From: Rhea pennata
Taxonomy: Eukaryota; Chordata; Aves; Rheiformes; Rheidae
Reading direction: 5' to 3'
DNA length: 64,000 bases
Assembly: GCF_028389875.1 (NCBI RefSeq)
Contig: NC_084674.1
Location: 10,759,501 to 10,823,500 of the forward strand
In this document: piece by piece, positions 1 through 29,439 of the stretch
How positions within the stretch are numbered: the first letter of the stretch is position 1
Layout of the letters: each line of letters opens with the position of its first letter
Translations under genes and position numbers: made by a program
The notes under the pieces: generated by a model
The model's input: the letters and a program-made list of their open reading frames with translations, nothing else
What the model was told of the DNA's origin: nothing
Database searches by the model: none

Positions 1-1084
1 TTGGTCACTGCTTCTTATCAAGGCAAGAGAGTTATCGATAACAGGCTGCCTGTCCAGGAGGAGACTGCCCAAAAGGAATTATAAAAAGTCAGCTGGAGTG
101 CAGAGAATTAGTGAAAGCCCTCTACCCTGAGAAGTCTCAGCCTTAAAACTGCACACTATTGTTTAACTGGGGAGTTACGAGATTCTGTGAGTTCTAAGCT
201 GCTTGGTTTTCTTTTCCTGAGTCTGGGGTAAGGACAGGACAAATATTTGTGTTCTTGCACCTTTTCTCCTCAGCTGGAGTTCACCAGCAGCAACTCAGTC
301 ATCTGATACATTATTTTCCCAGGGCAACACTGCACTTACACTTCCAGCCTTATATCACTCTGGATAAATTGCTTGTTAGGGTGTTTTTGTCCCCTGGTTA
401 GATTATTGCATTGCTCTGAGCCGTATATCATGTGAAGAGCTGCTGGAGGATAATTTTTCCAGCCTTTAATCACAGTGTAGCTTTGCCGGTTGTGGACTTT
501 TTGATTCCTGCTCTCAGCTTCTTGCTGGCTTGTCCAGTAGGCTGGACATGTCCGAAAAGAGTCCTGAATTCACTGGACATACCAGTCTGAGAGATTGTTA
601 TACTTTGACTTAGTTGTCCAGTAAAATAAGTTATCAGAGTTCTCCGTAACATTGTGTACATTCGCTCAGGCTGTGAACAGATGTTCTCTTCTGGATCTGA
701 CTGCCTGTGGAGCAAGTTACTGCTCCCAGGTGTGGTTGGCAGGCCCTCAGTTCTGCCTGCAGAGCTACTCCTATGAGCATTTCCTGGCCCATTTCTGGCA
801 AAATGAGCTGAGTTTGTAGCTATTTGTCACTTGTACTGTTTTTAGGCTGACATGGTTAATTTTTGAATGATGCAGGTCAGGGGGTGCTCACATGAGGAAC
901 TCCTGGAAGGGATGATAATGTGTACTTAAGGATAAATAGCTGAAGGTAGATGGGGAGGAGGCACAGACCTGCTCTGCTAGCACAGCTGTTAGAATGCATT
1001 TGTCTGTACTTCAAGCATAGCTTTTGGTATGAGGCTGTTCCACTAAACTAGTTTCTTATTGCTGTGTAATTGTGCTTTTTGCAG

Positions 1085-1688
1085 TTTGAATACCAGCAGG
1101 CCCAATTGGAAGCTGAAATTGAAAATCTCTCATGGAAGGTGGAACGAGCAGATAGCTATGACAGAGGGGTAAGTCTTCTCCTGGACAGATTTTGTTATGG
1201 TCAAACTTAGTACCTCTGCAAAAGAGCTAAGGCAGTTAAGGGAAGGTGCTGAGAAACTTAGTCTGGCCTTTCTTCCTGTAGGCAACAGATGTTGCAGAGA
1301 TGGAGAGCTCCCTGCCTTATAGGGGAAGAGAGCTGCAGTGAGTCCTGGAGAACTGAAATGGGACCGATAAAGCTCTAGAGGAAGCTGCATTCAGCCCTCT
1401 GATTAAGAGCAAATTCCTTGACTTTTTAAGACAGAGCAGGAGCCGGGTAACTTCGGAGGGAGCCCATGTCAAGAGGAAGAAATAAATCCTTGTGATCCAG
1501 CGTGCTTATGCAGTGTGAAGACTGGTGCTTCTTAGACTAGAGCTGATTATCTCCCTGAAGAAAGTGAATGCTTCTCTGGGTAGTTCACACTAACAGTTTC
1601 TACCTTCTTTTTCCAGGACTTAGAGAATCAGATGCACATAGCAGAGCAGAGACGGAGGACCCTGCTGAAAGACTTCCATGATACATAA
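1085..1688 (+). CDS. ARIH2: ARIH2, last two coding exons (partial gene)
   Basis: This is the C-terminal end of Ariadne-2, an RBR-type E3 ubiquitin ligase that works with neddylated cullin-5 RING ligases. Two exons are visible: 1085-1168 (after a TTGCAG acceptor, before GTAAGT) and 1617-1688 (after TTCCAG, ending in TAA). They join in phase 0 and encode 51 residues, beginning [20 protein letters not shown] and ending LLKDFHDT, which I recognise as the end of vertebrate ARIH2. The segment is helical and charged and belongs to the Ariadne domain. The RING1-IBR-RING2 exons lie left of the window. ARIH2 precedes P4HTM on the same strand, as in mammals. Confidence 0.95.
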
Positions 1689-4600
1689 GGCAGGAGAAAG
1701 TGACAGAGTGCAGGGGTGAGAGCAGCGAGTGAAGTGATGGCAGCTTCACCGTGATAAGCAGGCACTGCCTCTGGGAGAACATGGCCAAGGACAAAGCCTC
1801 CCCTCCCCTTGCAAGTCAGACACATGCAAACACCACATCTTAGTCCAGTTTGTTCTCTTATCTTTCTGTTTCTGTTTCTGCCAGGCTAGAGGCCAGAGTT
1901 CAGATTGGCATATTTCCTGGGACATTTCCCCTCCTGCCCTTGATGGTTTCAGAAGGGGAGGGAGTTTTTTCTCTGAATGGCTGTTAATAGTATTAGATAA
2001 TTACAATTTATGTAATTTTCAACGGTTGTACAATTATACAAACAAACCTTAGAATAACACACAACCCTTTTTAAAAATAAATTGGCAGTGGAGTGTTTTT
2101 CCTTAATCTGCTTGTAAATTTAATGGGCTTTTCCTCTTCTCCCCTCCTCTGACCCAAAAGTCCTCCAAGGCACTGAAGGAGGTCACCAAATAACTCTGCT
2201 AGATCTCCTGATCCTCCTCTAACCAGGGCTTTGTAGCATTGGCATTGCATGGGGAGAGTGGCTGGTGCTAAGAGTGGCTGCTGCTGTGTCTGACCTGACA
2301 GTACCAGCAGTGGCTGTGATTTAACGCAATTACATGTGGCATCTCTTATAAATCAGCTGTGCAAAATCCTGCTACATAAACAAAAGTGAACAGAGGGATT
2401 GTAGGAGAGACACCAGGTTAATACTGGAGAGTATGCTTTGAGGCAGGTCAGATCCTTGCATTTGATGAATTTTAGGTCTTCCATGTAGATTTTTGCTTTA
2501 CTTGTTTTGTGGGGAGGGCATTGTACTGCCAAAGTGAGTGACAAGGGCATAGTAGCATCCTGTTGTTAATCAAGGCTTGGGATTTTTGCAGAATGAGAAA
2601 ATCCATGTTATAACAGTGCCATACAACTTGGTAAAGATTATTTGTGCCTGCTGGGTAACATGGTTGAGAAAATTTGATCGCATTCGTCAAGGTGAAACTT
2701 AATGCCACTACATCACGAGGAGGAACAATTATGTACAACACACTCCCTGGCACATGTTGGTAGTGTGGTCAGGCACTTGAATACCGGTGCACTGCTTGTG
2801 CAGAGCCAGGCAGAAAATTAACTGGCAAAATTAATTTATTTGTATATTAGTATTGATGCTGGTGGAGACTTACCAGAAAATTGATTGTTAGAAGCATGTG
2901 GAGCTTTTTTATTAACATTCTTTTTCTAATGTAAAATATACACTAAAATAAAAATGTGAAAACCCAGTTCATCTTAGCAGGGGCTTAACGTGAAAATGGT
3001 TATTTAAATGCTGATGCTTGCCTGTTTGCTATAGGAAGCAGGTCACGTGTTAAGATTTCACAGACATATGTCTCCTGCACTAGGAACATGTATGCAGGCC
3101 AGTAAGGTGGAGTTGGAGTCTCTGATGTGAGGAGATCTTTACTTCTGTGGAGAAGTCATGGGATTTCTCTTTCATGCCACATTTGGAGGCATTGCCTTTG
3201 ATGCATCTCTGTACTGTCATGTTGTTCTTACACAATGTCACTTGACAAAGATTAAACTGGAGGGGGAAAAGTCCTAAATTCCTGTGTGTCAGAATAAGCT
3301 AACTCTGCTGTTGGAGCCATTTCACATCTGTCTGAGATGTGTGAGACAGGTATTTGCAGCATGTATAACTGGCAGGTGAATTTTAACAAGAGAGATTTAT
3401 CAGTTTAAAAGAGGAATAGTTGTCATATGAACTAATGCTGTGGCCATTCCCCTCTTTAGGCTGGAGCTGTGGGGGCAGATATTTCCTTGTTCCAACCACC
3501 ATCTCCTGATCTCATTCCCTCCTCTGCAACAGCCTCTTTGTGCCCTCCTCAAAATGTACCCTACGGGTCTGTCTTTTCCTTCCCAAATGATTCCCAAAGT
3601 CTGGGGAAGCTGGATGCAGGGGAAGGCAGGAGCACAGGATGAAGTGTGCTGTGTGCCCAGCAGTTTACGGTGTCTACAACTAATCTTTAAACTGTTCTTT
3701 AAAGATGCAAAGTACAAGGTACTAAGCTAGGATTAAAAAATGGTGTTCTTGTTGTCTAAGTGTGACTAGCTAACACCCAATCTCTTTGCAGAACAGGTCT
3801 ATGGAATTTCCTAATCCCAAAGAGCGCTCTCACTGTTGTTACATAGTTGTTTGGCTTTGAGCTACATGAGAAGCATTTTTGTCTCTCTCTCCTTCTCTCT
3901 CTCTCCCATGCCCCCACAAATATGCTTTGCTAAGAATCCTTGGTTCATAGCTAGGCCAAATAGCTGCAGCCAAACTTACCGAACAGACTGCTGAGGTGCT
4001 TCGCTGCGGATTAGTAATACCTGTTGCATCAAGTGCCCTCTAATTCTTCGAAATTTCATGAAGCTAGAGCCTTGTCATCAGTTTTATCCCCCCCACACAA
4101 ACACACACGCCCTTTAGGAAGGCTGTGAATGTCCTGGTTTGCGTGTGTAGACCCTACTTCTGTGCTTACTGGGAAAACAACAGGACTTATTTTTGCAGCC
4201 CAGGCAGGGTGACTTCTGTGTTGCTGTCATACAGAAAGTCACAGACTCTGAGATGAAAACTGCACTATTGGCTGTTTGTATGAAGTGACTGATGCTGCTC
4301 AAGAGGCAAATGACAAGCAGGAAAGAAAACAGGTTTCTGACATCAGAGCCGAAGGCCAGTTTTTTTCCCCTCTATTAGCTGGGTACGCAGCCCTATTCAA
4401 GTCAGTGCGGCTACATGAATGTAGACGATTAGAAACTGGTTTGTGAGCCATTGTCCTGAGGCACGTGTTTCCCTTTGATGCATTACTACTGCAGTCGTGG
4501 AATGCCTGTTCTTTTTTTTTCTTTTTTTTTCTTTTTTTTTTCTTTTTTTGCATTGGTTCCCACTCCTGCACCAGCCTGACACCTCCTCCTCATCCTTGCA

Positions 4601-5140
4601 TCCGATGCTCTCTCATTTCAGCTTTGCTCGTGTTAATGCATTGGCTGCCTCATCTCTAATAGTCCTCAGGCTTCCCAGACTGTAACAAAAGGTTTTCTAC
4701 TGACAACATAAACTGCATGACTGCTGCTCCACGCACTGAGGAATGCGCCGTTCCCATGCGGAGCAGCAGGAGGTTTCTGTACTATAATCTTGCACTCTTA
4801 AATTTTAGACTTTTTAAGCGGGTGAAAAATAGAACTTTATTTTTAAATGAGACACTTGTTCCGGGGCTTCCTTTCCATGCCCGGGTCTGGTCAGGTGGTT
4901 CAGGTCTGGGGGCAGCAGGTGCTGCAGAGGCGGGGGATGCCCCGTGTCCCAGAGGGGCGGCACTGGGGGTCCCACGAAGCAGCTGCCCCCCCCCCCCCGG
5001 CTTTTCTTCGCAGGCACTGGAGAGGGGCAGGGGAAACAGACGGTTGCAGTCGGTGTATTGGAAATAAATTGTGACTTTCTAATTTTAGAGGCGTGCCGGC
5101 TCTTCATTTGGGGAGAGTGGGGGGCGGAGGGCAGCGCCGG
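1689..5140 (+). other. ARIH2 3' UTR and ARIH2-P4HTM intergenic DNA
   Basis: This stretch has no recognisable coding sequence. The first part must be the ARIH2 3' UTR; AATAAA hexamers at 2076-2081 and 2947-2952 are possible ends. A T-rich tract with C interruptions lies at about 4510-4549. Short open frames on both strands at 3400-3730 overlap each other, resemble no family I know and are treated as chance. GC content rises after about 4860 toward the P4HTM promoter. Confidence 0.6.
2076..2081 (+). terminator. Candidate ARIH2 polyadenylation signal
   Basis: This AATAAA hexamer lies about 390 bp after the ARIH2 stop codon. A second copy sits at 2947-2952. Which one is used cannot be read from the sequence. 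Confidence 0.5.
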
Positions 5141-5190
5141 CCGCCCGCGTGCGCCCTTCCCGCCGCCGCCCGCGTGCGCCTTTCCCGCCG
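5141..5190 (+). promoter_or_regulatory. Tandem 25-bp duplication in the P4HTM promoter with GCGTG cores
   Basis: A 25-bp unit beginning CCGCCCGCGTGCGCC occurs twice head to tail (5141-5165 and 5166-5190), differing by one C/T. Each unit carries a GCGTG core, the minimal hypoxia-response element RCGTG, and a third GCGTG follows within about 10 bp. P4HTM is described as hypoxia-inducible in mammals, so these are plausible HIF sites. RCGTG is short and expected by chance in a CpG island, so function is inferred. Confidence 0.4.
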
Positions 5191-5272
5191 CGTGCCGCGG
5201 TGACGCGGCGCTGCGCGGGGGGCGCGCGCGGCCCCGCCCCCGGCGGCGCGCCGTGACGCAGCACGCCGGGCG

Positions 5273-5286
5273 GTTGCCGTGGTGAC
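5273..5286 (+). promoter_or_regulatory. RFX-type X-box just upstream of the P4HTM start
   Basis: GTTGCCGTGGTGAC is a near-palindrome that fits the X-box consensus bound by RFX factors (GTTGCCATGGMAAC-like). It ends 20 bp before the P4HTM ATG. The match is seen in the sequence; binding is inferred. Confidence 0.45.
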
Positions 5287-5306
5287 GCGCGGCCCCGGGC
5301 GGCGCG

Positions 5307-24039
<18,733 letters not shown>

Positions 24040-24175
24040 GGCCGGGGCGGTGGCTCAGCCCAGCCCAGCCCCTGGCGCGGAGGCCCGGCGGGGCGGGGGT
24101 CGGGCCGGCAGCGGCTCCGCGCGCGCACGTGGCTTTTTCCCGCGCTGACGGGGGGGCGGGGCCTCGGGGCGCGCC

Positions 24176-24181
24176 AATAAA
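24176..24181 (+). terminator. P4HTM polyadenylation signal
   Basis: AATAAA lies 137 bp after the P4HTM stop codon and 140 bp before the WDR6 ATG. The predicted cleavage site (about 24195-24210) therefore falls inside the WDR6 promoter. Confidence 0.75.
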
Positions 24182-24235
24182 GCGTGGAGACACGGCCGCC
24201 GCCTGTGCGTGCTGCGGGGGCGGGGCGGGCCGCGG

Positions 24236-24282
24236 CCAATAGGCGGCGAGGGCTTCATGGGCCTGCGCGGGCGGCGGCCAAT
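24236..24282 (+). promoter_or_regulatory. WDR6 promoter: two CCAAT boxes and GC boxes
   Basis: CCAAT pentamers at 24236-24240 and 24278-24282 each lie in a repeated context (GGCCAATRGGCGGCGAG), spaced 42 bp. They are preceded by GC boxes at about 24216-24230 (GGGGGCGGGGCGGG). The second ends 40 bp before the WDR6 ATG. Paired CCAAT boxes with GC boxes are typical NF-Y/Sp1 TATA-less promoters. Binding is inferred. Confidence 0.6.
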
Positions 24283-24321
24283 GGGCGGCGAGCGCTGCGG
24301 GACGCGGCGCGGCGCGGCGCG

Positions 24322-27300
24322 ATGGAGTCGGTGGCGCTGGTGGCGCCGGTGACGGCGCTGGAGTTCGTGGCGGATGTGCTGCTGGCCGGTGAGCGGCGGC
24401 GGCGGCGGCGGATGCGGGGGGCGCGGCGGCGGCGCCGGGCTGACGCGCTGTCCCGGCAGGCACGGGCCCGGAGGTGGCGGCGTTCCGGCTGAGCGGCGGC
24501 GGCGCGGCGGCGGCGGGGCGGCGGAGCGTGCTGCGGCAGGCGAGCGTGCAGGGGCTGCGGGCGGAGCCGGGCGGCGGCGGCGGCGCGGTGCGGGTGGCGG
24601 CGTTCGGCGGGCGCTGGCTGGCGGTGCTGGCGGTGCGGCGCGGCGGCGGCGGGGCGGCGCTGGCGGCGGCGGGCGGCGGGGCGGCGCGGGAGCTGGGCGC
24701 GCGGGTATGGGAGGCGCGCTGGGCGGCGGGCGGGCGGCTGGCGCTGGCGCTGGGCGGCGGCGCCGTGGCGCTGTACGAGTGGCGCGGCGGCGGGCGCTGG
24801 CTGCGGCGGGCGCAGTGCGGCGGCGCCGGGGCGCTGCGCTGCGCCGCGCTGGCCGGGGCGGCGGCGGGCTGGGCGCGCCTGGCGCTGGCGGCCGGCACGG
24901 CGGCGGGCGCCGTGGTGGTGTGGCGGGCGGCGGCGGCGGCGGAGCCGCGGCGGCGGCTGCGGGGGCACCGCGGCGCCGTGCTGGCGCTCAGCTACGCGGC
25001 GCCGCGGGGGCTGCTCGCCTCCGCCTCCGAGGACCGCAGCGTGCGGCTCTGGGCCGTGGGCGAGCTGGGCGCCGGCGGCGACGCGCCCTGCCTGCTCGTG
25101 TGCTACGGGCACGGGGCGCGCGTGGGCGCCGTGGCGCTGCGCGGCCCGCGGCCCGTGAGCGCCGGCGAAGACGGCGCCTGCCTCGAGTGGGCGTGCGGCG
25201 GCGGCGTGCGGCGGGCGCGGCGCGGGCACCGCGGGGCCCTGCGCGCCCTGGCCGTGCGCCCGGCCGGCGGCTGCGTGGCCACGGGCGGCGCCGACGGCGG
25301 CGCGCGGCTCTGGCGGCCGCGGGAGGCGGCGGCGGCGGCGGCGCTGGGGGCGCCCGGGCGGCCGCGGGCCGTGCTGCTGGCGGGGCCGCGGCGGGTGCTG
25401 GCGCTGGGCGAGGCGGGCGAGCTGGCGGCCTACGAGGCGGCGGCGGGGCGCTGGGCGCCGGTGCTGCCCGCCGAGGCCGCGGGGCCCCGTGCGCTGCTGG
25501 CGGCCGCCCCGCTGCCCGGCGGCGCGCTCTGCGCCCTGGGCGGCGGCGACGGGCGCCTGCTCATCTTCGCCCTCGACCGGCCCGGCCACGCGGCCCGCGC
25601 CGAGCTCTTCGAGGGTGCCGTGCGTGGGCTGAGCTGGGCCGCCCGGCCTGGGCCGCCCGCCGACGCCGTCGCCCTCCTGGCCTCCGGCCCCTGCGGGGAG
25701 CTGCTCTGGCTGGACGTCGCCCCGCGTCCCGGGCGGGCGCCCTCGCTGCGGCTCGTGGGCCGCTACCTGCTGCCGCCCTGCAAGCAGCGCTGGCACACCT
25801 GCGCCGCCTTCCCGCCCCCGGGCGACCTCCTGGTGTGCGGCGACCGCCGCGGCTCCCTCCTGCTCTTCCCCTGCAGCCACCCGCAGGGGCCGGCGGACGA
25901 AAGCCCCGGTTCTGCCGGCGGCGAGGACTCTGGGAGCGAGTCGGAGCTCTCCTTTTTGGCGCAAAAGGAGGTTCTTCCCCTCGAGAACCCGCTGTCCATC
26001 CTCTTCGGGCTCCACGGGAAGACAGGGGTCACCTCAGTGACCTGCCACAGCGGCTACGTTTACAGCACGGGCCGGGACGGCTGCTACCGGCAGCTCCGCC
26101 TGCGGGCCCGGCGGCTGGAGGTCCTGCGGAAGCACAGGCCTTGCAAAGGGCTGCAGTGGATTGAGGAGCTGCGCTTCACCCCCAGCGGGGACGTGCTCGT
26201 GCTGGGCTTCCACGCCGACAACTTCGTGGTGTGGAGCACCCGGACCGGCGAGAACCTCCACTGCGTCCCCTGTGGCGGGGGGCACCGCTCCTGGAGCTAC
26301 AGCAGCAGCCCCTCGGCCGAGGCCTTCGCTTACATCAAGCAGGGGGACGTGATGCTCTACTGCAGCTCTCCTGAGCCCCGCGAGCAGCAGGTGCTCCTGG
26401 CGTCCCTGCACGGGCGGCAGATCGCGTGTGTGCGGCGCCTGGGAGCCGTGCAGGCGCCCGGGCACGCCGCCACTGACGTCCTCGTCACCGGCAGCGAGGA
26501 CACCATGGCCTGTGTCCTCACGCTCAGTGAGCACTCCCGCACAGCCGTGCCCATTACCACGCTTGACGACCACATCTCCAGCGTGAGAGCGCTGGCGCTG
26601 GCCAGCCCCGCGCGGCCCGGCGCCGACGGCCTTTCCACCCTGCTCTTCTCCGGCGGGGGCCGGGCACAGATCGAGTGCTACCAGCTGCTCCTCGCTGGGG
26701 ACCCGGCCTCCGATAGCACCGTGGCCTGCGAGGTTGTCCACGTGGCCTCCCACCGGCTGGACGAGCACTGGGACCGAATGAAGAATAGGCACAAGCTCAT
26801 CAAGATGGACCCAGAGACCAGGTGACGCTCGGTGGCAGCCCGCGGTGGCGGTCGCGGGAAGGGCACTGGGACCTGCGCTGTCAGGGCTGGTCGTGGCTGG
26901 GCTGCAGCCCAAGATGGAAGGAGCCAGCCTGGCTTCACGTGCGCTTCCCTGGTGCCGTAGGCCCAGGCGCGGGGCCGCGAGGGGCTTTGCGGGCTTAGGG
27001 AAGGGCTCGGTCCTTCCTCCTGTCGGCATCTTGCGCTGGACGCGGCGCTCCGCTGTGCCGCCCAGCATGCAGGCGGCCCCCGGGCGGTGAGCCAGCGTCG
27101 TGCGTTCGCTGCAGGTACATGTCCCTCGTGGTGGTGCCCGGGACCGACGCCGAGCAGCTGCCGACACCCTGCAAGTTCCTGGCTGCTGCCTGCAGTGACG
27201 GCTCCGTCCGGTGAGAAGCTGCCGTGGGGCTTTGGGGGCAGGATGGCGGCGACAGGGAAAGAGCTCAGCAGAGGTGTTGCTGCCACGAGCTGTGCGCCGC

Positions 27301-28377
27301 AGCCACGGGCTCTGAGCCAGGACAGCGCACGTAGGACACGGTGCCCGGGCAGAGCGCCGCAGGGGAGCCCCCTTCTCCCCGAGCTGACTGTCCTCTGCTC
27401 CTCCACAGCCTCTTTGGGCTGCTGGAGGCCGCCCGGAAGCTGGTGCTCGTGGCGGAGTCGTTCCACCACCAGCGCTGCGTGCTGAAGGTGGAGACGTTCC
27501 TGCACGCGCAGGCCGGAGGCGCGAGGTGAGCCCTGAGCGGCGCGGGAGGTGGTCGGGAGCGGCTCGGCCGGCGGACGGCGGGAGGAGCTGCCCTGTGGCG
27601 GAGGCAGGGATCGCTCCCGGGGGGCTCGGGCCGCGGGCGTGCGGCTCCCGTGACACCTCTGTCCTAGGAGACACTTCCTGTGCAGCGCAGCCACCGACGG
27701 CAGCGTCGCCTTCTGGGACATCACCACCACCCTCGCGGAGGCCGTGGATGCCCTGCACCGAGCGGAGGGGGAGGTGCAGCCCCTGGGTGAGTGTCTCCGC
27801 TCCTGCGAGGTGGCAGCAGCAGCAGATTTTCTGCCCTCTTGGGCGGCAGCGAGCATTGCCGCTCTCCTGACAGCCTGTTTTCCCAGCCCTGGGCGCCCCG
27901 CTGCTCAGCATCATGGCTCACAGCTGCGGCGTCAACAGCCTGCACGTCCGGGAGGTGCCGCAGGGCCGGTACCTGGTGGCGAGCGGCAGCGACGACGGCT
28001 CCATCCACGTCTGCCTGGTGGAGGTGGCCCCGGGCGCCGGGGAGACCTGCCTGCGCGTCCTGGAGCGGTTCTTGCGGCCCTGCGCCCACGCCGCCCACGT
28101 GACGGGCGTCAGGGTGCTGCGGCCGGACCTGGTGCTCTCTGCCTCGGTGGACCAGCGCTTGATGCTGTGGCAGCTGGGCCCGGGCAGCCTGGAGGCTCTG
28201 AGCACCACCTTCTTCCACGTGCCCGACCTGGCGGAGCTCGACTGCTGGGAGGCGGCGGCAGAGCCTAGCGGGGAGCTGCACTACTACTGCGTGCTCTGCG
28301 GGCAGGGCCTGGAGCTGGTGCGCTGCGCGGTGCGCGCCACCCGCCCCGAGCCCCCGCCGCTGGAAGCGCCCCGGTGA
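24322..28377 (+). CDS. WDR6: WDR6, WD-repeat partner of the tRNA 2'-O-methyltransferase FTSJ1
   Basis: WDR6 binds tRNA and, with FTSJ1 (Trm734-Trm7 in yeast), directs 2'-O-methylation of anticodon position 34. Exons: 24322-24388, 24460-26821, 27115-27210, 27409-27525, 27668-27786 and 27887-28377, giving 1083 aa (human 1121). Conserved landmarks include ASEDRSVRLW, YLLPPCKQRWHTCAAF, GDRRGSLLLFP, GVTSVTCHSGYVYSTGRDG, SSHRLDE-like ASHRLDEHWDRMKNRH, AACSDGSVRLF and PCAHAAHVTGV, spread over successive WD repeats. Exon 2 carries most of the protein. Its first ~1.4 kb is extremely GC-rich, so the N-terminal third is crowded with Ala, Gly and Arg. The start is supported by the conserved APVTALEFVADVLLAG opening. 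Intron 1 is 71 bp. WDR6 follows P4HTM closely and converges with DALRD3. Confidence 0.95.
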
Positions 28378-29152
28378 CGGGGGAGGCGTGCGGCAAAGCC
28401 CACGCCCTGTCTTGCTGCAGCGGGGATGGCGGGTGTCACAGGAACAGCCTGGCACCCGGCTCTGGCAGGGGACCCGCAGCAGGACTGGGACTGTCCCTCC
28501 TCCAGGGAGGAGAGGCCTCTAGCCACCGCGGTGTAGGGCCGGCTCGGCCTTCATGGAAAGACAGAAAGGATGCAGCCATGCTGCGACACCTTGAGCCAGG
28601 CCATCCCCACCAGAGCAGGCCTCAGTCCATTCCTCGAGCTGGCACGGGTGTTCGTGAGCAGCTTGGGCCCCAGCAGTCAGAGCAGAGGCAGAGATGAGAA
28701 GCAGAGCCCGGCCCCAGCCCTGCGCACAGCAGCCTCTCGCAGCGCCCCTGCGTGGGGCAAGGGGCCCTGGGTGCAGGCCTTCCCCCCCCCCACACCCCCC
28801 CAGCCTGCATACACAGCAGTTACACAGGGAAGGGGCCTTCCTCCTGCCCCAGCGATGCTCAGAGGGCGTCCAGCACTGAGGGACCGTGCCTCTGCCCCTT
28901 GGCATCAGGCTTTTGGGGAGCTGCATCCTGCTCCACACAGCTGGGCGAGAGCAGAACCTAGGGCTCCCTGTGGCCTCTTTTCCCAGCCCGTCTCCACCTG
29001 CGCCTGCCCCCACCTCAGCCGTTGCTGCAGGGGTCAGACAGACACAGCACTTGTCCAGCAGTAAGTGTATTAGGCCTGACCAGGGCCTGGCCCAGGGCAA
29101 GGCAGGGCCCGCAGGGCCCCAGGAGCTCTGCGCCAGCACAGAGGTGCCCTTC

Positions 29153-29158
29153 AATAAA
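29153..29158 (+). terminator. WDR6 polyadenylation signal
   Basis: AATAAA lies 776 bp after the WDR6 stop codon and 282 bp before the DALRD3 stop codon on the other strand. It is the only plus-strand AATAAA I saw in this interval. Confidence 0.7.
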
Positions 29159-29439
29159 CAGCTTTGAGGGAACAGAGGCTGCAGCCTGGTGCTTCCCCGC
29201 CTCCCCCGTTGTACCCCACTGCCCGACTGGCAGACACGCTGCCAGCTCAGCTCTCCTCGCTCCAGCTAGCAGGCTTGCCCCGGGCACACGTACCCAAACC
29301 CTCCCTCAAAACCCATCGGGCAGAGAAGCAGTGCTGCGGGGCTCGAGGGTGCCTCAGCTCCGCTCCGTGGCCAGCGGCAGCCCCTCAGCCTGCTGCCTGT
29401 CCCCTCGCGTCCCACGTGGCGTGGCTGTCCGGCTGCGGC

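Noticed and set aside
3400-3730. Overlapping open frames of about 100 codons on both strands
   Set aside because: No family resemblance, no splice or promoter context, and each is the other's shadow.
4510-4549. T-rich tract as the poly-A tail of a processed retrocopy on the minus strand
   Set aside because: No coding similarity or target-site duplication could be seen next to it. The regular C interruptions suggest a simple repeat.
24255-27914. Two long minus-strand open frames (586 and 626 codons) opposite WDR6
   Set aside because: They are low-complexity Ala/Arg/Pro/Gly shadows of the GC-rich WDR6 exons. They cross WDR6 splice sites without structure of their own and match no family.
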